A stretch of 64,000 nucleotides of DNA from a virus: positions 1 to 64,000 of IMG/VR virus record IMGVR_UViG_3300006076_000002; one strand, 5' to 3'. Both the position numbers and the translations under genes were made by a program. Under the pieces are notes generated by a model, which was given only the letters and a program-made list of their open reading frames with translations, was not told the origin of the DNA and searched no databases. This document shows, piece after piece, positions 6,840-14,241 of the stretch (the first letter of the stretch is position 1; every line of letters begins with the position of its first letter).

Positions 6840-8558
6840 ATGAAATATCCTAAAATACTAGCAAAACACATACAAACATTAAGCGGTCTTAAAGACTCAG
6901 TAATAGAAGCAAAAGTAAAAGAAATAGTTACTAATGATATGACTATAGAAATGTTAGTAGGTAATGTAACTAACGCACTACTTAAGTCTAATAATTGTAT
7001 AGCAACAGTTAATGTACATGATTATAACTTCAAAAAAGCTCTTATATTAAGAGTAAATAATGTAGTTAAAAATATAAACTTTAACTTAACTAAGCAGACT
7101 CATACAAGCATAGATAAGAACGGTACTATGTACACATATACTGTAAACTATATAACAGGGGAACGCAGTAAAAAGGATCAACCTAAAGTATGGTTCTATG
7201 AAGCAGACAGTTTTATAGACTATGCAGAAATGAAAGGTTCATTTGTAAAGTTTGACAATAACTCTACAGAATTACTCAGTAGACGCTTAGAAGTACCTCT
7301 TAGAGTTAAAGAGATAGCACCTAAGTTCGTTAAACTTTACTCAGCTATACTCTATATGGATACTAAAAATGCGGATAGAACAGAAGCATTATCTAGTTAT
7401 CGTAAACGCTTAGAAGCAGTAGCTGATGAAACTATTAGTTGTATGGGTTATGAATACGAAAACTATCGTAAACTAGACTCTAATACTCGTAATTATCCAC
7501 TATCTAGATTTGGATTTGCAGTAGAATACGGAGACGCATTCGAAAAATTCCTTATAGAACCAGCACAAGAATACTTAGTGGATAAAACAGAAGTTAAGTA
7601 CGCTAAACAGTACCTAAAAGCAGAGTTTAATGTAACTTCTATCAAAACATTAGTTAAAGAAGCAGAAACTAAGTTAAAAGTTAATCTTAAACTTCTAAAG
7701 CTATTTAACCAAGGTAAAAAGGTAGACTTTACTATTACTCATAAAGAAGTAGGCAAATTACTCCATATAGTAGATGTATATTATAACATCATCAAGAACG
7801 AGGGTAATATGACTCGTAGTTGTGTTAGCTATGATTACACTAATTCAGGCGGTATAAACGCATCTAACCAATTTGGTGATGAGCAATTCTGTAAGGCTAT
7901 GAACTTATTAGGTGGTAAAGAAAAGTTTGATACTCATCAAGCTATAGCAGACTATTTAGGTATATCTAGAGATGACGCTAAAAAAGTAATGCAAGGGCCT
8001 AATCACGGAGGTAGAGTACCAGCCAACCTTACTGATATGGTAACTACAGTATTTGGAGATAACTATAAGTATATAGGTAAAATAGCTATGTATGGTAAAA
8101 AACTAGCATTAGCAGGAGTAAACTCAGTAGTCTTAGAACGTCTTGACGGTATCAAAGCTGTTTGGTATCCATATGTATTAGGTGCAGAGGTATCTACTGA
8201 AGACGGAGCTACAGTAACTGCTGAAATGCCATTCTTATACAATGTACAAGCTAAAGACCATAAAGCATTAGGTCTAGCAGTATCTTGCTTACATAGCCAA
8301 GACGCATTCACAGAGAACTATGTATTTACTAAATTGCTAGATAAACATAATATACATATGAAGACTACTTTAGATAACTTCTACGGTAGACCTAGCATCA
8401 AACCGTTACTTATTAAGTATACATTTGAAGCATTAGAACTAGCTAAAGGTCACATAGAACGTCAATTACAAGACATAGAAAAACAAACAGGTATCAGTAG
8501 AGAGTGGACACTTCCAACTAGAACTGCTACTTTAGTACCTTCTGAAAACATCATATAG
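6840..8558 (+). CDS. Single-subunit (T7/N4-type) DNA-dependent RNA polymerase
   Basis: 572 residues with all hallmarks of the T7-like family in order. DSNTRNYP (R217) corresponds to the T/DxxGR-type motif, motif A is SYDYTNSGG (D332), motif B is RDDAKKVMQGPNHGG (R377, K381), and motif C is TTLDNFYG (D512), preceded by a LHSQDAF helix. In N4 the early polymerase is split into two polypeptides; here one chain carries every motif. At the place of T7 Tyr639 the residue is His389 in my alignment. The presumed role is middle-gene transcription. It sits between two TTCG hairpins, the second a strong terminator. Confidence 0.85.
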   Translation: MKYPKILAKHIQTLSGLKDSVIEAKVKEIVTNDMTIEMLVGNVTNALLKSNNCIATVNVHDYNFKKALILRVNNVVKNINFNLTKQTHTSIDKNGTMYTYTVNYITGERSKKDQPKVWFYEADSFIDYAEMKGSFVKFDNNSTELLSRRLEVPLRVKEIAPKFVKLYSAILYMDTKNADRTEALSSYRKRLEAVADETISCMGYEYENYRKLDSNTRNYPLSRFGFAVEYGDAFEKFLIEPAQEYLVDKTEVKYAKQYLKAEFNVTSIKTLVKEAETKLKVNLKLLKLFNQGKKVDFTITHKEVGKLLHIVDVYYNIIKNEGNMTRSCVSYDYTNSGGINASNQFGDEQFCKAMNLLGGKEKFDTHQAIADYLGISRDDAKKVMQGPNHGGRVPANLTDMVTTVFGDNYKYIGKIAMYGKKLALAGVNSVVLERLDGIKAVWYPYVLGAEVSTEDGATVTAEMPFLYNVQAKDHKALGLAVSCLHSQDAFTENYVFTKLLDKHNIHMKTTLDNFYGRPSIKPLLIKYTFEALELAKGHIERQLQDIEKQTGISREWTLPTRTATLVPSENII

Positions 8559-8591
8559 CAGAGCCTTCGGGTTCTGTTGTTTTTTTTTTTT
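8559..8591 (+). terminator. Strong intrinsic terminator after RNA polymerase
   Basis: CAGAGCC-TTCG-GGTTCTG stem followed within three bases by 12 T residues (8580-8591). It overlaps the stop of the polymerase gene and marks the end of the early transcription unit. Confidence 0.9.
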
Positions 8592-8673
8592 CGCTACCGC
8601 TTGTTTCCTGCGGAATGCTTTTTATTTTTTACTTATAAATTTGTAAAACAATAAAACTTATAAGGAGTTACAT

Positions 8674-9093
8674 ATGAGTGATGTTATAATCGGATTAATA
8701 GTTATAGGTGCCATTATTTGGTACACTGTTTATGAAATGCTTGAAGAAGCCAAGAAAGATAAGTACAAAGAACAGCATAATTTTGATGTTATGAAAACTA
8801 TAAACGCTACTTCTAAAGGTCATAACTTTGCAGTTCCACGTATTAACTACAAAGAAAAACAAGAGTATTTACAGAGTGAAGCATGGCAAAAACTATCTAA
8901 CACCATAAGAGTACAAAGTGATTTTACTTGTGCTAAATGTGGTAATTGGGGGGTTGAAACTCATCACCTACACTACGTAAACTTTGAGCATGAGCCTTTA
9001 TCTGACTTAGTTTGCTTATGTAGAGACTGTCATCAATCAATACATGATAAGTATGGATACTACAATAAAGAAGATAACTATCCTATTACTTAA
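8674..9093 (+). CDS. Membrane-anchored HNH-type protein
   Basis: 139 residues. An N-terminal membrane span (IIGLIVIGAIIWYTVY, ~5-20) and a charged linker precede a treble-clef HNH-like domain: CAKC (86-89), ETHHLHYVNF (95-104), and CRDCHQSIH (116-124). The four cysteines would hold a structural zinc and the HH pair the catalytic site. HNH enzymes are usually soluble, so the anchor is odd; it might act at the site of DNA entry or against competing DNA. Good ribosome site (ataaggagttacat). Confidence 0.75.
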   Translation: MSDVIIGLIVIGAIIWYTVYEMLEEAKKDKYKEQHNFDVMKTINATSKGHNFAVPRINYKEKQEYLQSEAWQKLSNTIRVQSDFTCAKCGNWGVETHHLHYVNFEHEPLSDLVCLCRDCHQSIHDKYGYYNKEDNYPIT

Positions 9094-9125
9094 ATATTAT
9101 AAAGAAACACAACAAAGGAGATGCC

Positions 9126-9416
9126 ATGGATTTCGCATTTTTAGGAGTTATTGCATTTTTTAACTTTGCAGTTATTATTGCTAAACTCAACCGATCACGC
9201 TATGCAGATGCTACTATAGATGTAGCTAGTTTATTTTTTCTAAATGCTATGTTTGCCGGATCGTTTGGAGGAGCTGTAGTTGCTACTGTAGCAAGTGCAG
9301 TTATGTCAATATACTTATTCTTTACTCCATTGACTTTTTTAAACTTTGAAAGTAATGAAGAAGATGAAATTGCAGAAGAACCAGAAGACATTTTAGCCAA
9401 ATATGGCATAAAGTAA
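9126..9416 (+). CDS. Membrane protein, 96 aa
   Basis: Three hydrophobic segments: residues ~3-19, a Gly/Ala-rich central span (ASLFFLNAMFAGSFGGAVVA) and MSIYLFFTPLTFL. An acidic cytoplasmic tail follows (EEDEIAEEPEDILAKYG). Ribosome site aaaggagatgcc. No function assigned. Confidence 0.72.
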   Translation: MDFAFLGVIAFFNFAVIIAKLNRSRYADATIDVASLFFLNAMFAGSFGGAVVATVASAVMSIYLFFTPLTFLNFESNEEDEIAEEPEDILAKYGIK

Positions 9417-9436
9417 AAGTACACTTTTAGCTCTAT

Positions 9437-9487
9437 ACTTCAATGACAAAGTTTTTGAAAACTACATATTCACTTCAATGATAAAGT
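9437..9487 (+). repeat. 16-base intergenic repeat, copies 2 and 3
   Basis: ACTTCAATGACAAAGT (9437-9452) and ACTTCAATGATAAAGT (9472-9487), 35 bases apart; the second is identical to 3754-3769. Both are in the gap between 9416 and 9544. Confidence 0.6.
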
Positions 9488-9543
9488 ATGCAGTTTAAGT
9501 TAATATTAAGCTATAAAAGCAATTTAATAAAAGGAAAATAGTT

Positions 9544-9690
9544 ATGGCATATTACATAGAAAATACTAAAACTGGTTTAGGTAAATATCTTAATTGGTTT
9601 GAAGGTAAATTTAATGCAGTAGAATGGGTAGAGATTTATAATTTCTACACTAAACATAGTAGTTTTACTATTACAGTAATTAACGAATAA
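9544..9690 (+). CDS. Hypothetical protein, 48 aa
   Basis: A short frame, MAYYIENTKT..., with a ribosome site (aaaaggaaaatagtt). Rich in Tyr, Asn and Lys, with a C-terminal beta strand (SFTITVINE). It is followed by the next gene at 10 bases with its own ribosome site (ataaggagaaaatt). Function unknown. Confidence 0.6.
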   Translation: MAYYIENTKTGLGKYLNWFEGKFNAVEWVEIYNFYTKHSSFTITVINE

Positions 9691-9700
9691 GGAGAAAATT

Positions 9701-9904
9701 ATGACAGGTGGAATGAACTTTGGTTATAATGTAATAGCTAACGGTATAGGGGGTGTATATGCAGGAGGAGTTGAAGGTGGAAGTACTTTTAAAGATTCCA
9801 GTAGTAGTGTCATTAATAAAGTCAGGATACTTGATTGGCTAGTTAAAAACCACAAACAAAATGCTATTAATGATGGCTATATTAAACTTCCAGAGAGTAA
9901 ATAA
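9701..9904 (+). CDS. Hypothetical protein, 67 aa, upstream part of an interrupted frame
   Basis: Gly-rich N-terminus (MTGGMNFGYNVIANGIGG) followed by a helical part. It ends with TAA at 9902-9904. The same frame stays open through 9905-9982 with coding-like sequence (AIINEAKKYNEAIF) and joins, without a start of its own, the 90-aa frame at 9983. Either a longer gene of about 184 codons has been cut by a nonsense mutation, or the stop is read through. Confidence 0.6.
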   Translation: MTGGMNFGYNVIANGIGGVYAGGVEGGSTFKDSSSSVINKVRILDWLVKNHKQNAINDGYIKLPESK

Positions 9905-9982
9905 GCCATTATTAATGAAGCTAAAAAGTACAATGAGGCTATTTTCATTAAAAAACAAAAGGCTAAGACAATACTAAAAATA

Positions 9983-10255
9983 ATGATAGAGGAGTTACTA
10001 GAGACAGTAACCATAGGTTTAAAAGGAAACACTATAGCACAACGACTCGATTATTTCATAAAAGATGGGCATTATAGCAGTTTTTTAAGTGAAAAAGAAA
10101 TAAATAATCGTTTATCTATTATAAAAGAACAAAAGAAAGTTATTAGTAAAATGCGTAATAAGCCTATTAATACTAAAGGTATGTATGTATTAACAGATAA
10201 GGGTTATGATACTTTTAAAGTAATGGTAGAAATTGGAACGTTAACCTATAAATAA
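9983..10255 (+). CDS. Hypothetical protein, 90 aa, downstream part of an interrupted frame
   Basis: Starts at ATG 9983, but the frame is open back to the TAA at 9902 and is in phase with the 67-aa gene. The ribosome site here is absent or poor (actaaaaataATG). It contains helix-rich, DNA-binding-like features: NTIAQRLDYFIKDG, EKEINNRLSIIKEQ, then a C-terminal strand block (TKGMYVLTDKGYDTF). Possibly a helix-turn-helix protein; unproven. Confidence 0.55.
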   Translation: MIEELLETVTIGLKGNTIAQRLDYFIKDGHYSSFLSEKEINNRLSIIKEQKKVISKMRNKPINTKGMYVLTDKGYDTFKVMVEIGTLTYK

Positions 10256-10310
10256 TATTTAACCGTAAAGTTATAAAACTATAAAATTTAATAATCTGTA
10301 GGAGGATGAA

Positions 10311-10580
10311 ATGAAAAATTTAGAAAAAACAATGGTAGTTATTGGGTGTCACTGGCGTTGGGACGTAGCTACTAAAGCTAGATTAGTTGAGTATATCATC
10401 AAAAATGGTATTCATATGCAAGAAGGCACAATTAAAGATCGTTATGAAGCTATAGCTGAGGAATACAGCGTTAATATTCAGTCTATACATAATTGGGTTA
10501 AACAATATCAATTTGTTTATAAAGCAGTTAAAAAAGCTCCTAAAGGTACAATAATTTTTTCACCTTTAACTGTTAAATAA
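10311..10580 (+). CDS. Helix-turn-helix protein, 89 aa, interrupted frame
   Basis: Excellent ribosome site (gtaggaggatgaa). Residues ~20-60 look like a homeodomain/transposase-type helix-turn-helix: ATKARLVEYI, then YEAIAEEYSVNIQSIHNWVK. The stop TAA at 10578-10580 is followed in the same frame by 56 open codons (10581-10748) with strong coiled-coil character. The original product was probably about 146 residues: helix-turn-helix plus coiled coil. Confidence 0.65.
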   Translation: MKNLEKTMVVIGCHWRWDVATKARLVEYIIKNGIHMQEGTIKDRYEAIAEEYSVNIQSIHNWVKQYQFVYKAVKKAPKGTIIFSPLTVK

Positions 10581-10751
10581 GGCAAAGAAAAAGTTACAAG
10601 AAAAAAGCTTAAAGAACTTCATAAAGAGCTAGCTAAACTACGTAAAGTAGTAGAAGAAGCCTCATTAGCTACAGAAGATGCAGAAACAGTACGTAATACT
10701 ATGAAATCTGTACAAGAAGAGTTATCAGAAGCATCTATTAAATCAGAGTAA
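10581..10751 (+). pseudogene. Open coiled-coil extension beyond in-frame TAA
   Basis: In phase with 10311-10580 and ending TAA at 10749-10751. It encodes KLKELHKELAKLRKVVEEA and more heptad-like sequence. There is no ATG, GTG or TTG near its 5' end; the first ATG is some 40 codons in. It can therefore be made only by reading through the stop, or it is the dead tail of a broken gene. Confidence 0.55.
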
Positions 10752-10760
10752 GGAAATGTT

Positions 10761-11273
10761 ATGTGTAAATTGTGTAATACAGACAGACCTGCTGTAAAAA
10801 CCGTATACAAAAATAGTTCTAAGCTTAGAAAAGAAATAAATACAATTGTATATGATTATTTAGGAGAATACGCTTGCAATTATTGTTTTAATAGCATATA
10901 TATAAGCTGTAGACATAATAATACGAACCCAGATATGGCAATATTACGAAAACTATACAATGCGTATAAGCCATTTTCATATAAAGAGTTAGATATAGCT
11001 AAGCGTATAACTAAAACGACAGAAAAAGGGGTATTAGGTTGCACTATAAGAATATACACTAAAATTGACGGCAAAGCTACTATTACATACACAGCAACAT
11101 TACGTACACATGAAAGAAAGTATCTTCATGGCAAACCTAGAAATACACTAGAAGAAGCAATTGAAGATAAAATTGAACTTATTAAAAAATACAAAAATAA
11201 AAAAACTTTAGATTTATTTTTAAAGTCCATAGAGAAATACAACCAAAAACTAAGGGAGTCTCAAAATGAGTAA
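10761..11273 (+). CDS. Hypothetical zinc-finger-like protein, 170 aa
   Basis: Starts MCKLCNTDRP with a CxxC and has a second CNYC pair around residue 39-42 plus C50, suggesting a metal-bound N-terminal module. The middle is mixed alpha/beta, the end a Lys-rich helix. Ribosome site gtaaggaaatgtt. Overlaps the next gene by 8 bases. No family recognised. Confidence 0.68.
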   Translation: MCKLCNTDRPAVKTVYKNSSKLRKEINTIVYDYLGEYACNYCFNSIYISCRHNNTNPDMAILRKLYNAYKPFSYKELDIAKRITKTTEKGVLGCTIRIYTKIDGKATITYTATLRTHERKYLHGKPRNTLEEAIEDKIELIKKYKNKKTLDLFLKSIEKYNQKLRESQNE

Positions 11274-11508
11274 TAAAAAACAAGAAGTAAATACAAGTTT
11301 ACAAACAATTCGTAAGGAAGCGGCTGAAACTATTATAGGTCTTAAAGATGGATCAATTACCCCATTAGTTGCAGACACCATCTACAAACAAGCAATTACA
11401 ATTATAGATACTTATCGTGTAGAGCTTAGAGCAATTGAACTAGCTACACGAACACAACCAGGAGTAGACTACAAAAAAGCAACAGCTTTAGTAACTAAAC
11501 AAGATTAA
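11266..11508 (+). CDS. Hypothetical helical protein, 80 aa
   Basis: All-helical appearance, with a Lys/Gln-rich N-terminus and IRKEAAETIIGLKDGSI. The ATG overlaps the previous gene and is preceded by a ribosome site inside it (aagggagtctcaaa). It resembles small phage DNA- or protein-binding accessory factors; function unknown. Confidence 0.68.
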   Translation: MSNKKQEVNTSLQTIRKEAAETIIGLKDGSITPLVADTIYKQAITIIDTYRVELRAIELATRTQPGVDYKKATALVTKQD

Positions 11509-11522
11509 TAAAGGAGATACCT

Positions 11523-11864
11523 ATGAAAGTAGTTAAAACAGAACGTTTACAACAATTTGAAGATAATTGCCTTCTAGGTACTCATTTTGTATGTTCAGCA
11601 ACATATATTAAAAATGGAAACATTAATAATAGTGTAGATATGGTATCTTTATTGACAGATATTAATATATGTAATACTGAACATACTGTAGACCATTTAT
11701 GGGTAAAAAATCAAAAGAAAATTAAAATTGCTCCTTTATGGAGATCAAAACAACATACAACTGTATATTTTATAGCTAAATTTATAAAAGTAAAAAAAGC
11801 CAGTTCTTCTTTATATGAAGTAAAAGAAGACTTAAACTTAAAAATAATAAAAGTATTAGTATAA
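11523..11864 (+). CDS. Hypothetical protein, 113 aa
   Basis: Ribosome site aaaggagataccta. Mixed alpha/beta sequence with a beta-rich C-terminal half (TVYFIAKFIKVKKASSSLYE), reminiscent of small OB-fold-like phage proteins but not assignable. It is the last gene before the folded noncoding region 11871-12045. Confidence 0.65.
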   Translation: MKVVKTERLQQFEDNCLLGTHFVCSATYIKNGNINNSVDMVSLLTDINICNTEHTVDHLWVKNQKKIKIAPLWRSKQHTTVYFIAKFIKVKKASSSLYEVKEDLNLKIIKVLV

Positions 11865-11870
11865 ATAGTT

Positions 11871-12045
11871 AAAAGTGCCTACCCTCGCGAAAATAAAAAG
11901 TAAGCCTTGCTTGCCGACATTGGTAGTAATTCTAGATACTTACTAACCTGAGGTAAGAAGTATACTAGAAAGTAAGCTAGCTACTTACAATCTCTAGTAT
12001 ACTCGTACTACTTGATTGTAGTGAGCAGTAAAGGTAGGTACCTTT
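11871..12045 (+). ncRNA. Candidate structured RNA, about 175 nt
   Basis: No gene fits between 11864 and 12084. The ends pair: AAAAGTGCCTACC (11871-11883) with GGTAGGTACCTTT (12033-12045). Inside are an AAGC-CTT-GCTT hairpin (11902-11912), GGTAGTAA/TTACTAACC (11922-11929/11940-11948), a perfect 11-bp stem AGTATACTAGA/TCTAGTATACT (11959-11969/11993-12003), and ACTAC/GTAGT (around 12007-12022). The result is a multi-branched fold closed by a long stem. It matches no RNA family I know. It could be an independent RNA or a 5' leader controlling 12084. Confidence 0.6.
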
Positions 12046-12083
12046 AATTATTTATATGTATTAAATTAATAAAAGGATACACA

Positions 12084-12251
12084 ATGGAATTAACAAATGA
12101 ATTGTTAGACATTCTACTAGAAGTAGAAAAAGATGAATACACAAACCAACCTATAGAAGTATCTACAAACTTTTACTATGAGGTGCTAGAGCAATTTAAA
12201 AAGTACTCATTTGAAGAAGAGCTAACTATAGCCTATGGAATAATGCTGTAA
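12084..12251 (+). CDS. Hypothetical acidic protein, 55 aa
   Basis: Ribosome site aaaaggatacaca before ATG 12084. Acidic, leucine-rich helices (MELTNELLDILLEVEKDEY). First gene after the 175-nt folded RNA. Function unknown. Confidence 0.62.
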   Translation: MELTNELLDILLEVEKDEYTNQPIEVSTNFYYEVLEQFKKYSFEEELTIAYGIML

Positions 12252-12261
12252 AGGGATAACT

Positions 12262-12495
12262 ATGCGATTTAAAGACTTAGAAACTAAAGATGAACATATT
12301 ACTTATTGTTTAAATAATGATAAGGATATAAAAAAGATAGATTCTACAATACCGATTGAAATATATAGATGCTGTAAAAACTGTGGAATACTTACTAGCA
12401 ACTTAGTTACAGTTCATTATACTAACGGTACTGTTACCTATGAAGATATATTAGCGTTAGCTCTTGTAGTGCATAAAAAAGCAGGCAGTGCTTGA
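12262..12495 (+). CDS. Hypothetical protein, 77 aa
   Basis: Ribosome site aaagggataact. Contains a CCKNCG cysteine cluster (residues ~34-39) that may bind metal, followed by a beta hairpin. It ends just before the folded noncoding region 12502-12652. No family recognised. Confidence 0.62.
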   Translation: MRFKDLETKDEHITYCLNNDKDIKKIDSTIPIEIYRCCKNCGILTSNLVTVHYTNGTVTYEDILALALVVHKKAGSA

Positions 12496-12501
12496 CACAT
12501 A

Positions 12502-12652
12502 AGTCCTATCGTTTGCCATAAGGCGCATAATTTCGTTTACTGAGAACAGTATGTCCAGCTCATGACAGAATAACCGAGCATTTAATTTAACGCAGGACTA
12601 GATCCGTAAGCCGGTTTAAAATAAAATCACTCGAGGGCATTTAGGTGCCTTC
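12502..12652 (+). ncRNA. Candidate structured RNA region
   Basis: Gene-free interval 12496-12678. AGTCCT (12502-12507) pairs with AGGACT (12594-12599). Inside are GCC-ATAA-GGC (around 12515-12524), TACTG-AGAA-CAGTA (12538-12551) and GCTC/GAGC. Downstream a separate hairpin GAGGGCA-TTTAGG-TGCCTTC (12633-12652) precedes the 12679 gene. Its relation to the other folded RNAs is unclear; TTACTG...CAGTA also occurs at 24815-24840. Confidence 0.45.
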
Positions 12653-12678
12653 CTGTAAATTTAATTATAAGGATAAAT

Positions 12679-13089
12679 ATGAAGATAGAACGAGATAGAC
12701 AATATATTACAAGAGATGGCAGAAAAGCCAGAGTTGTATGTAATGATATTAAAAATGCAGAATTTCCTGTTATAGCCTTAGTAGATTGCGAAGAAACAGA
12801 AGTATTAATACTTTGTACAAAAAATGGATATTATCAAGTAGATGAAAAACCAAGAGATCTTGATTTAGTTGCGGAATATAGCCTTTGGCTCGATGTAGCA
12901 GTAGATACGCCTATTCTAGTTAAAAATGAAAAAGATGATGATTGGGAAAAAAGACACTTTGCTAAATATGAAAATGGGAAAGTATGGGCTTGGCTTAGTG
13001 GATACACTTCGTGGTCGGCAGAAAATGAACATTCTGTTATGGATTGGAAACATACTAAATTAGCCGAGAAAGAAGATAATAACGCTTAG
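12679..13089 (+). CDS. Conserved phage-type hypothetical protein, 136 aa
   Basis: The C-terminal half has the pattern LDVAVDTPILVKN...W..RHFAKYENGKVWAW...TSW, which I associate with a widespread small phage domain of unknown function often found with variable N-termini. Here the N-terminus is a beta-rich RDGRKARVVCND module. Ribosome site ataaggataaat. The protein at 13538 shares the W-rich C-terminal style. Confidence 0.68.
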   Translation: MKIERDRQYITRDGRKARVVCNDIKNAEFPVIALVDCEETEVLILCTKNGYYQVDEKPRDLDLVAEYSLWLDVAVDTPILVKNEKDDDWEKRHFAKYENGKVWAWLSGYTSWSAENEHSVMDWKHTKLAEKEDNNA

Positions 13090-13116
13090 TCAAGAGTTAA
13101 AGCAAAAGGGGCTATT

Positions 13117-13380
13117 ATGGGAAATAAAAAGAAGATGAAATTAAAAAGTAAATATGATGTTAGGCAAAAAGTGCATTTTATTGATTTTCCTTTTGCACAA
13201 GAAAGAAATTGTTTAACTGTTAAAGTAGAAACAGGTAAGGTTCGTAAAATAATATTTGATGGTAAATCAATTAAATATGACATAAGTACAGATTCTGTTT
13301 ACCATTCCGAAGTAAAAGAAAAACATACTTTCAAAAGAAAAGATAAAGCTAAAATGTATATTTTTAACAAATATACATAA
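13117..13380 (+). CDS. Hypothetical basic protein, 87 aa
   Basis: Very Lys-rich start (MGNKKKMKLKSKYDVRQKVHF), then beta-strand-like segments. Start ATG 13117 follows aaaaggggctatt. Possibly nucleic-acid binding by charge only; no family recognised. Confidence 0.62.
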   Translation: MGNKKKMKLKSKYDVRQKVHFIDFPFAQERNCLTVKVETGKVRKIIFDGKSIKYDISTDSVYHSEVKEKHTFKRKDKAKMYIFNKYT

Positions 13381-13421
13381 ACCACAAAGGTAGAAAAAGT
13401 ATATCTACCAAAGGAAGAAGA

Positions 13422-13526
13422 ATGAAGAAATGGTTAGAGCGTTATCTACAATGGGTAGTAATTAACCCATATACAACATTAGTAGGTGAAGCTATTCTAA
13501 TAAGCACATTATTATGTTTATTTTAG
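13422..13526 (+). CDS. Small hydrophobic peptide, 34 aa
   Basis: MKKWLERYLQWVVINPYTTLVGEAILISTLLCLF: an amphipathic N-terminus and a membrane-spanning C-terminus. Ribosome site aaaggaagaaga. The stop overlaps the ribosome site of the next gene. Function unknown. Confidence 0.55.
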   Translation: MKKWLERYLQWVVINPYTTLVGEAILISTLLCLF

Positions 13527-13537
13527 GAGAAGTAAAA

Positions 13538-13996
13538 ATGACAAAAAAAGAAATACTACAACAAATTAAAGAGTTAAAGAAACAAGTAGAGCAATTAGAT
13601 AGCGAATATCCTAAATATATGCTAGCTATAAATCAAGATAAACATAAACAGTTTATAGTTAAATTTATAAGTGAAAAAGAGGGCATAGTCGTAGCAACAG
13701 CAGAAAAAGCACTATATGAAATAGACTATCGTATTAACTTTTGGTCTGAATGCTCTGATACAGAAGTATGGAAAGAGGTATCTAACCCTGATGAGTTATG
13801 TGATAAAGACATAGTTGAATGTTGGGATGATAAATATACACATTGTAGACTTTATAGATTTTATGATGCTAAAAACAATTGTGTATTTTCAGAAGAAGGG
13901 CATAGAAACGGACCAATATATCAACATTACAGAAAACTTATGCCTTGGGAAGAGTTAGATTGGATGGGAGAAGCTAGAGAAGTGTTGGAGAACTAA
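13538..13996 (+). CDS. Hypothetical coiled-coil protein with W-rich C-terminus, 152 aa
   Basis: The frame opens at 13514, but ATG 13538 has the ribosome site (ttttaggagaagtaaaa) and begins MTKKEILQQIKELKKQVEQL, a coiled coil. The C-terminal two thirds are Trp/Tyr/Cys-rich (VECWDDKYTHCRLYRF, PWEELDWMGEAREVLEN), in the style of the domain seen at 12679. Function unknown. Confidence 0.7.
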   Translation: MTKKEILQQIKELKKQVEQLDSEYPKYMLAINQDKHKQFIVKFISEKEGIVVATAEKALYEIDYRINFWSECSDTEVWKEVSNPDELCDKDIVECWDDKYTHCRLYRFYDAKNNCVFSEEGHRNGPIYQHYRKLMPWEELDWMGEAREVLEN

Positions 13997-13997
13997 A

Positions 13998-14147
13998 ATG
14001 AATAAGTATATAAAAAAGAGCAACTTATTTAGACATCTATTTATAATGGATGATGGCACTCTTGTATCTGTTAGACTCAAAAGTAAACGTGTACGAAAAA
14101 AATTTATTAGTCGTTATGTAGAGTCTAAATTAAAAGAAGATATTTAG
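13998..14147 (+). CDS. Hypothetical basic protein, 49 aa
   Basis: ATG 13998 is one base after the preceding stop, with ggagaactaaa as ribosome site. Strongly basic (SVRLKSKRVRKKFISRYVE). It might bind nucleic acid; no family recognised. Confidence 0.58.
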   Translation: MNKYIKKSNLFRHLFIMDDGTLVSVRLKSKRVRKKFISRYVESKLKEDI

Positions 14148-14169
14148 CATAAAAGAGGAGCATATAAAA

Positions 14170-14241
14170 ATGATTAGTAAAGAAGATTATAAAAATACGG
14201 AAGTAGCAAGAATTATATATATAAAAATTAAAGGAGTATAA
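14170..14241 (+). CDS. Small peptide upstream of thyX, 23 aa
   Basis: Ribosome site agaggagcatataaaa, ATG 14170, stop TAA abutting the ATG of thyX (TAAATG). Its last codons contain the thyX ribosome site (aaaggagtata). It may be a coupling leader rather than a functional protein. Confidence 0.42.
   Translation: MISKEDYKNTEVARIIYIKIKGV

Noticed and set aside
12491-12525. TTGACA at 12492 as the -35 of a host promoter
   Set aside because: No TATAAT-like sequence at 16-18 bases spacing; the region is better explained by RNA structure.
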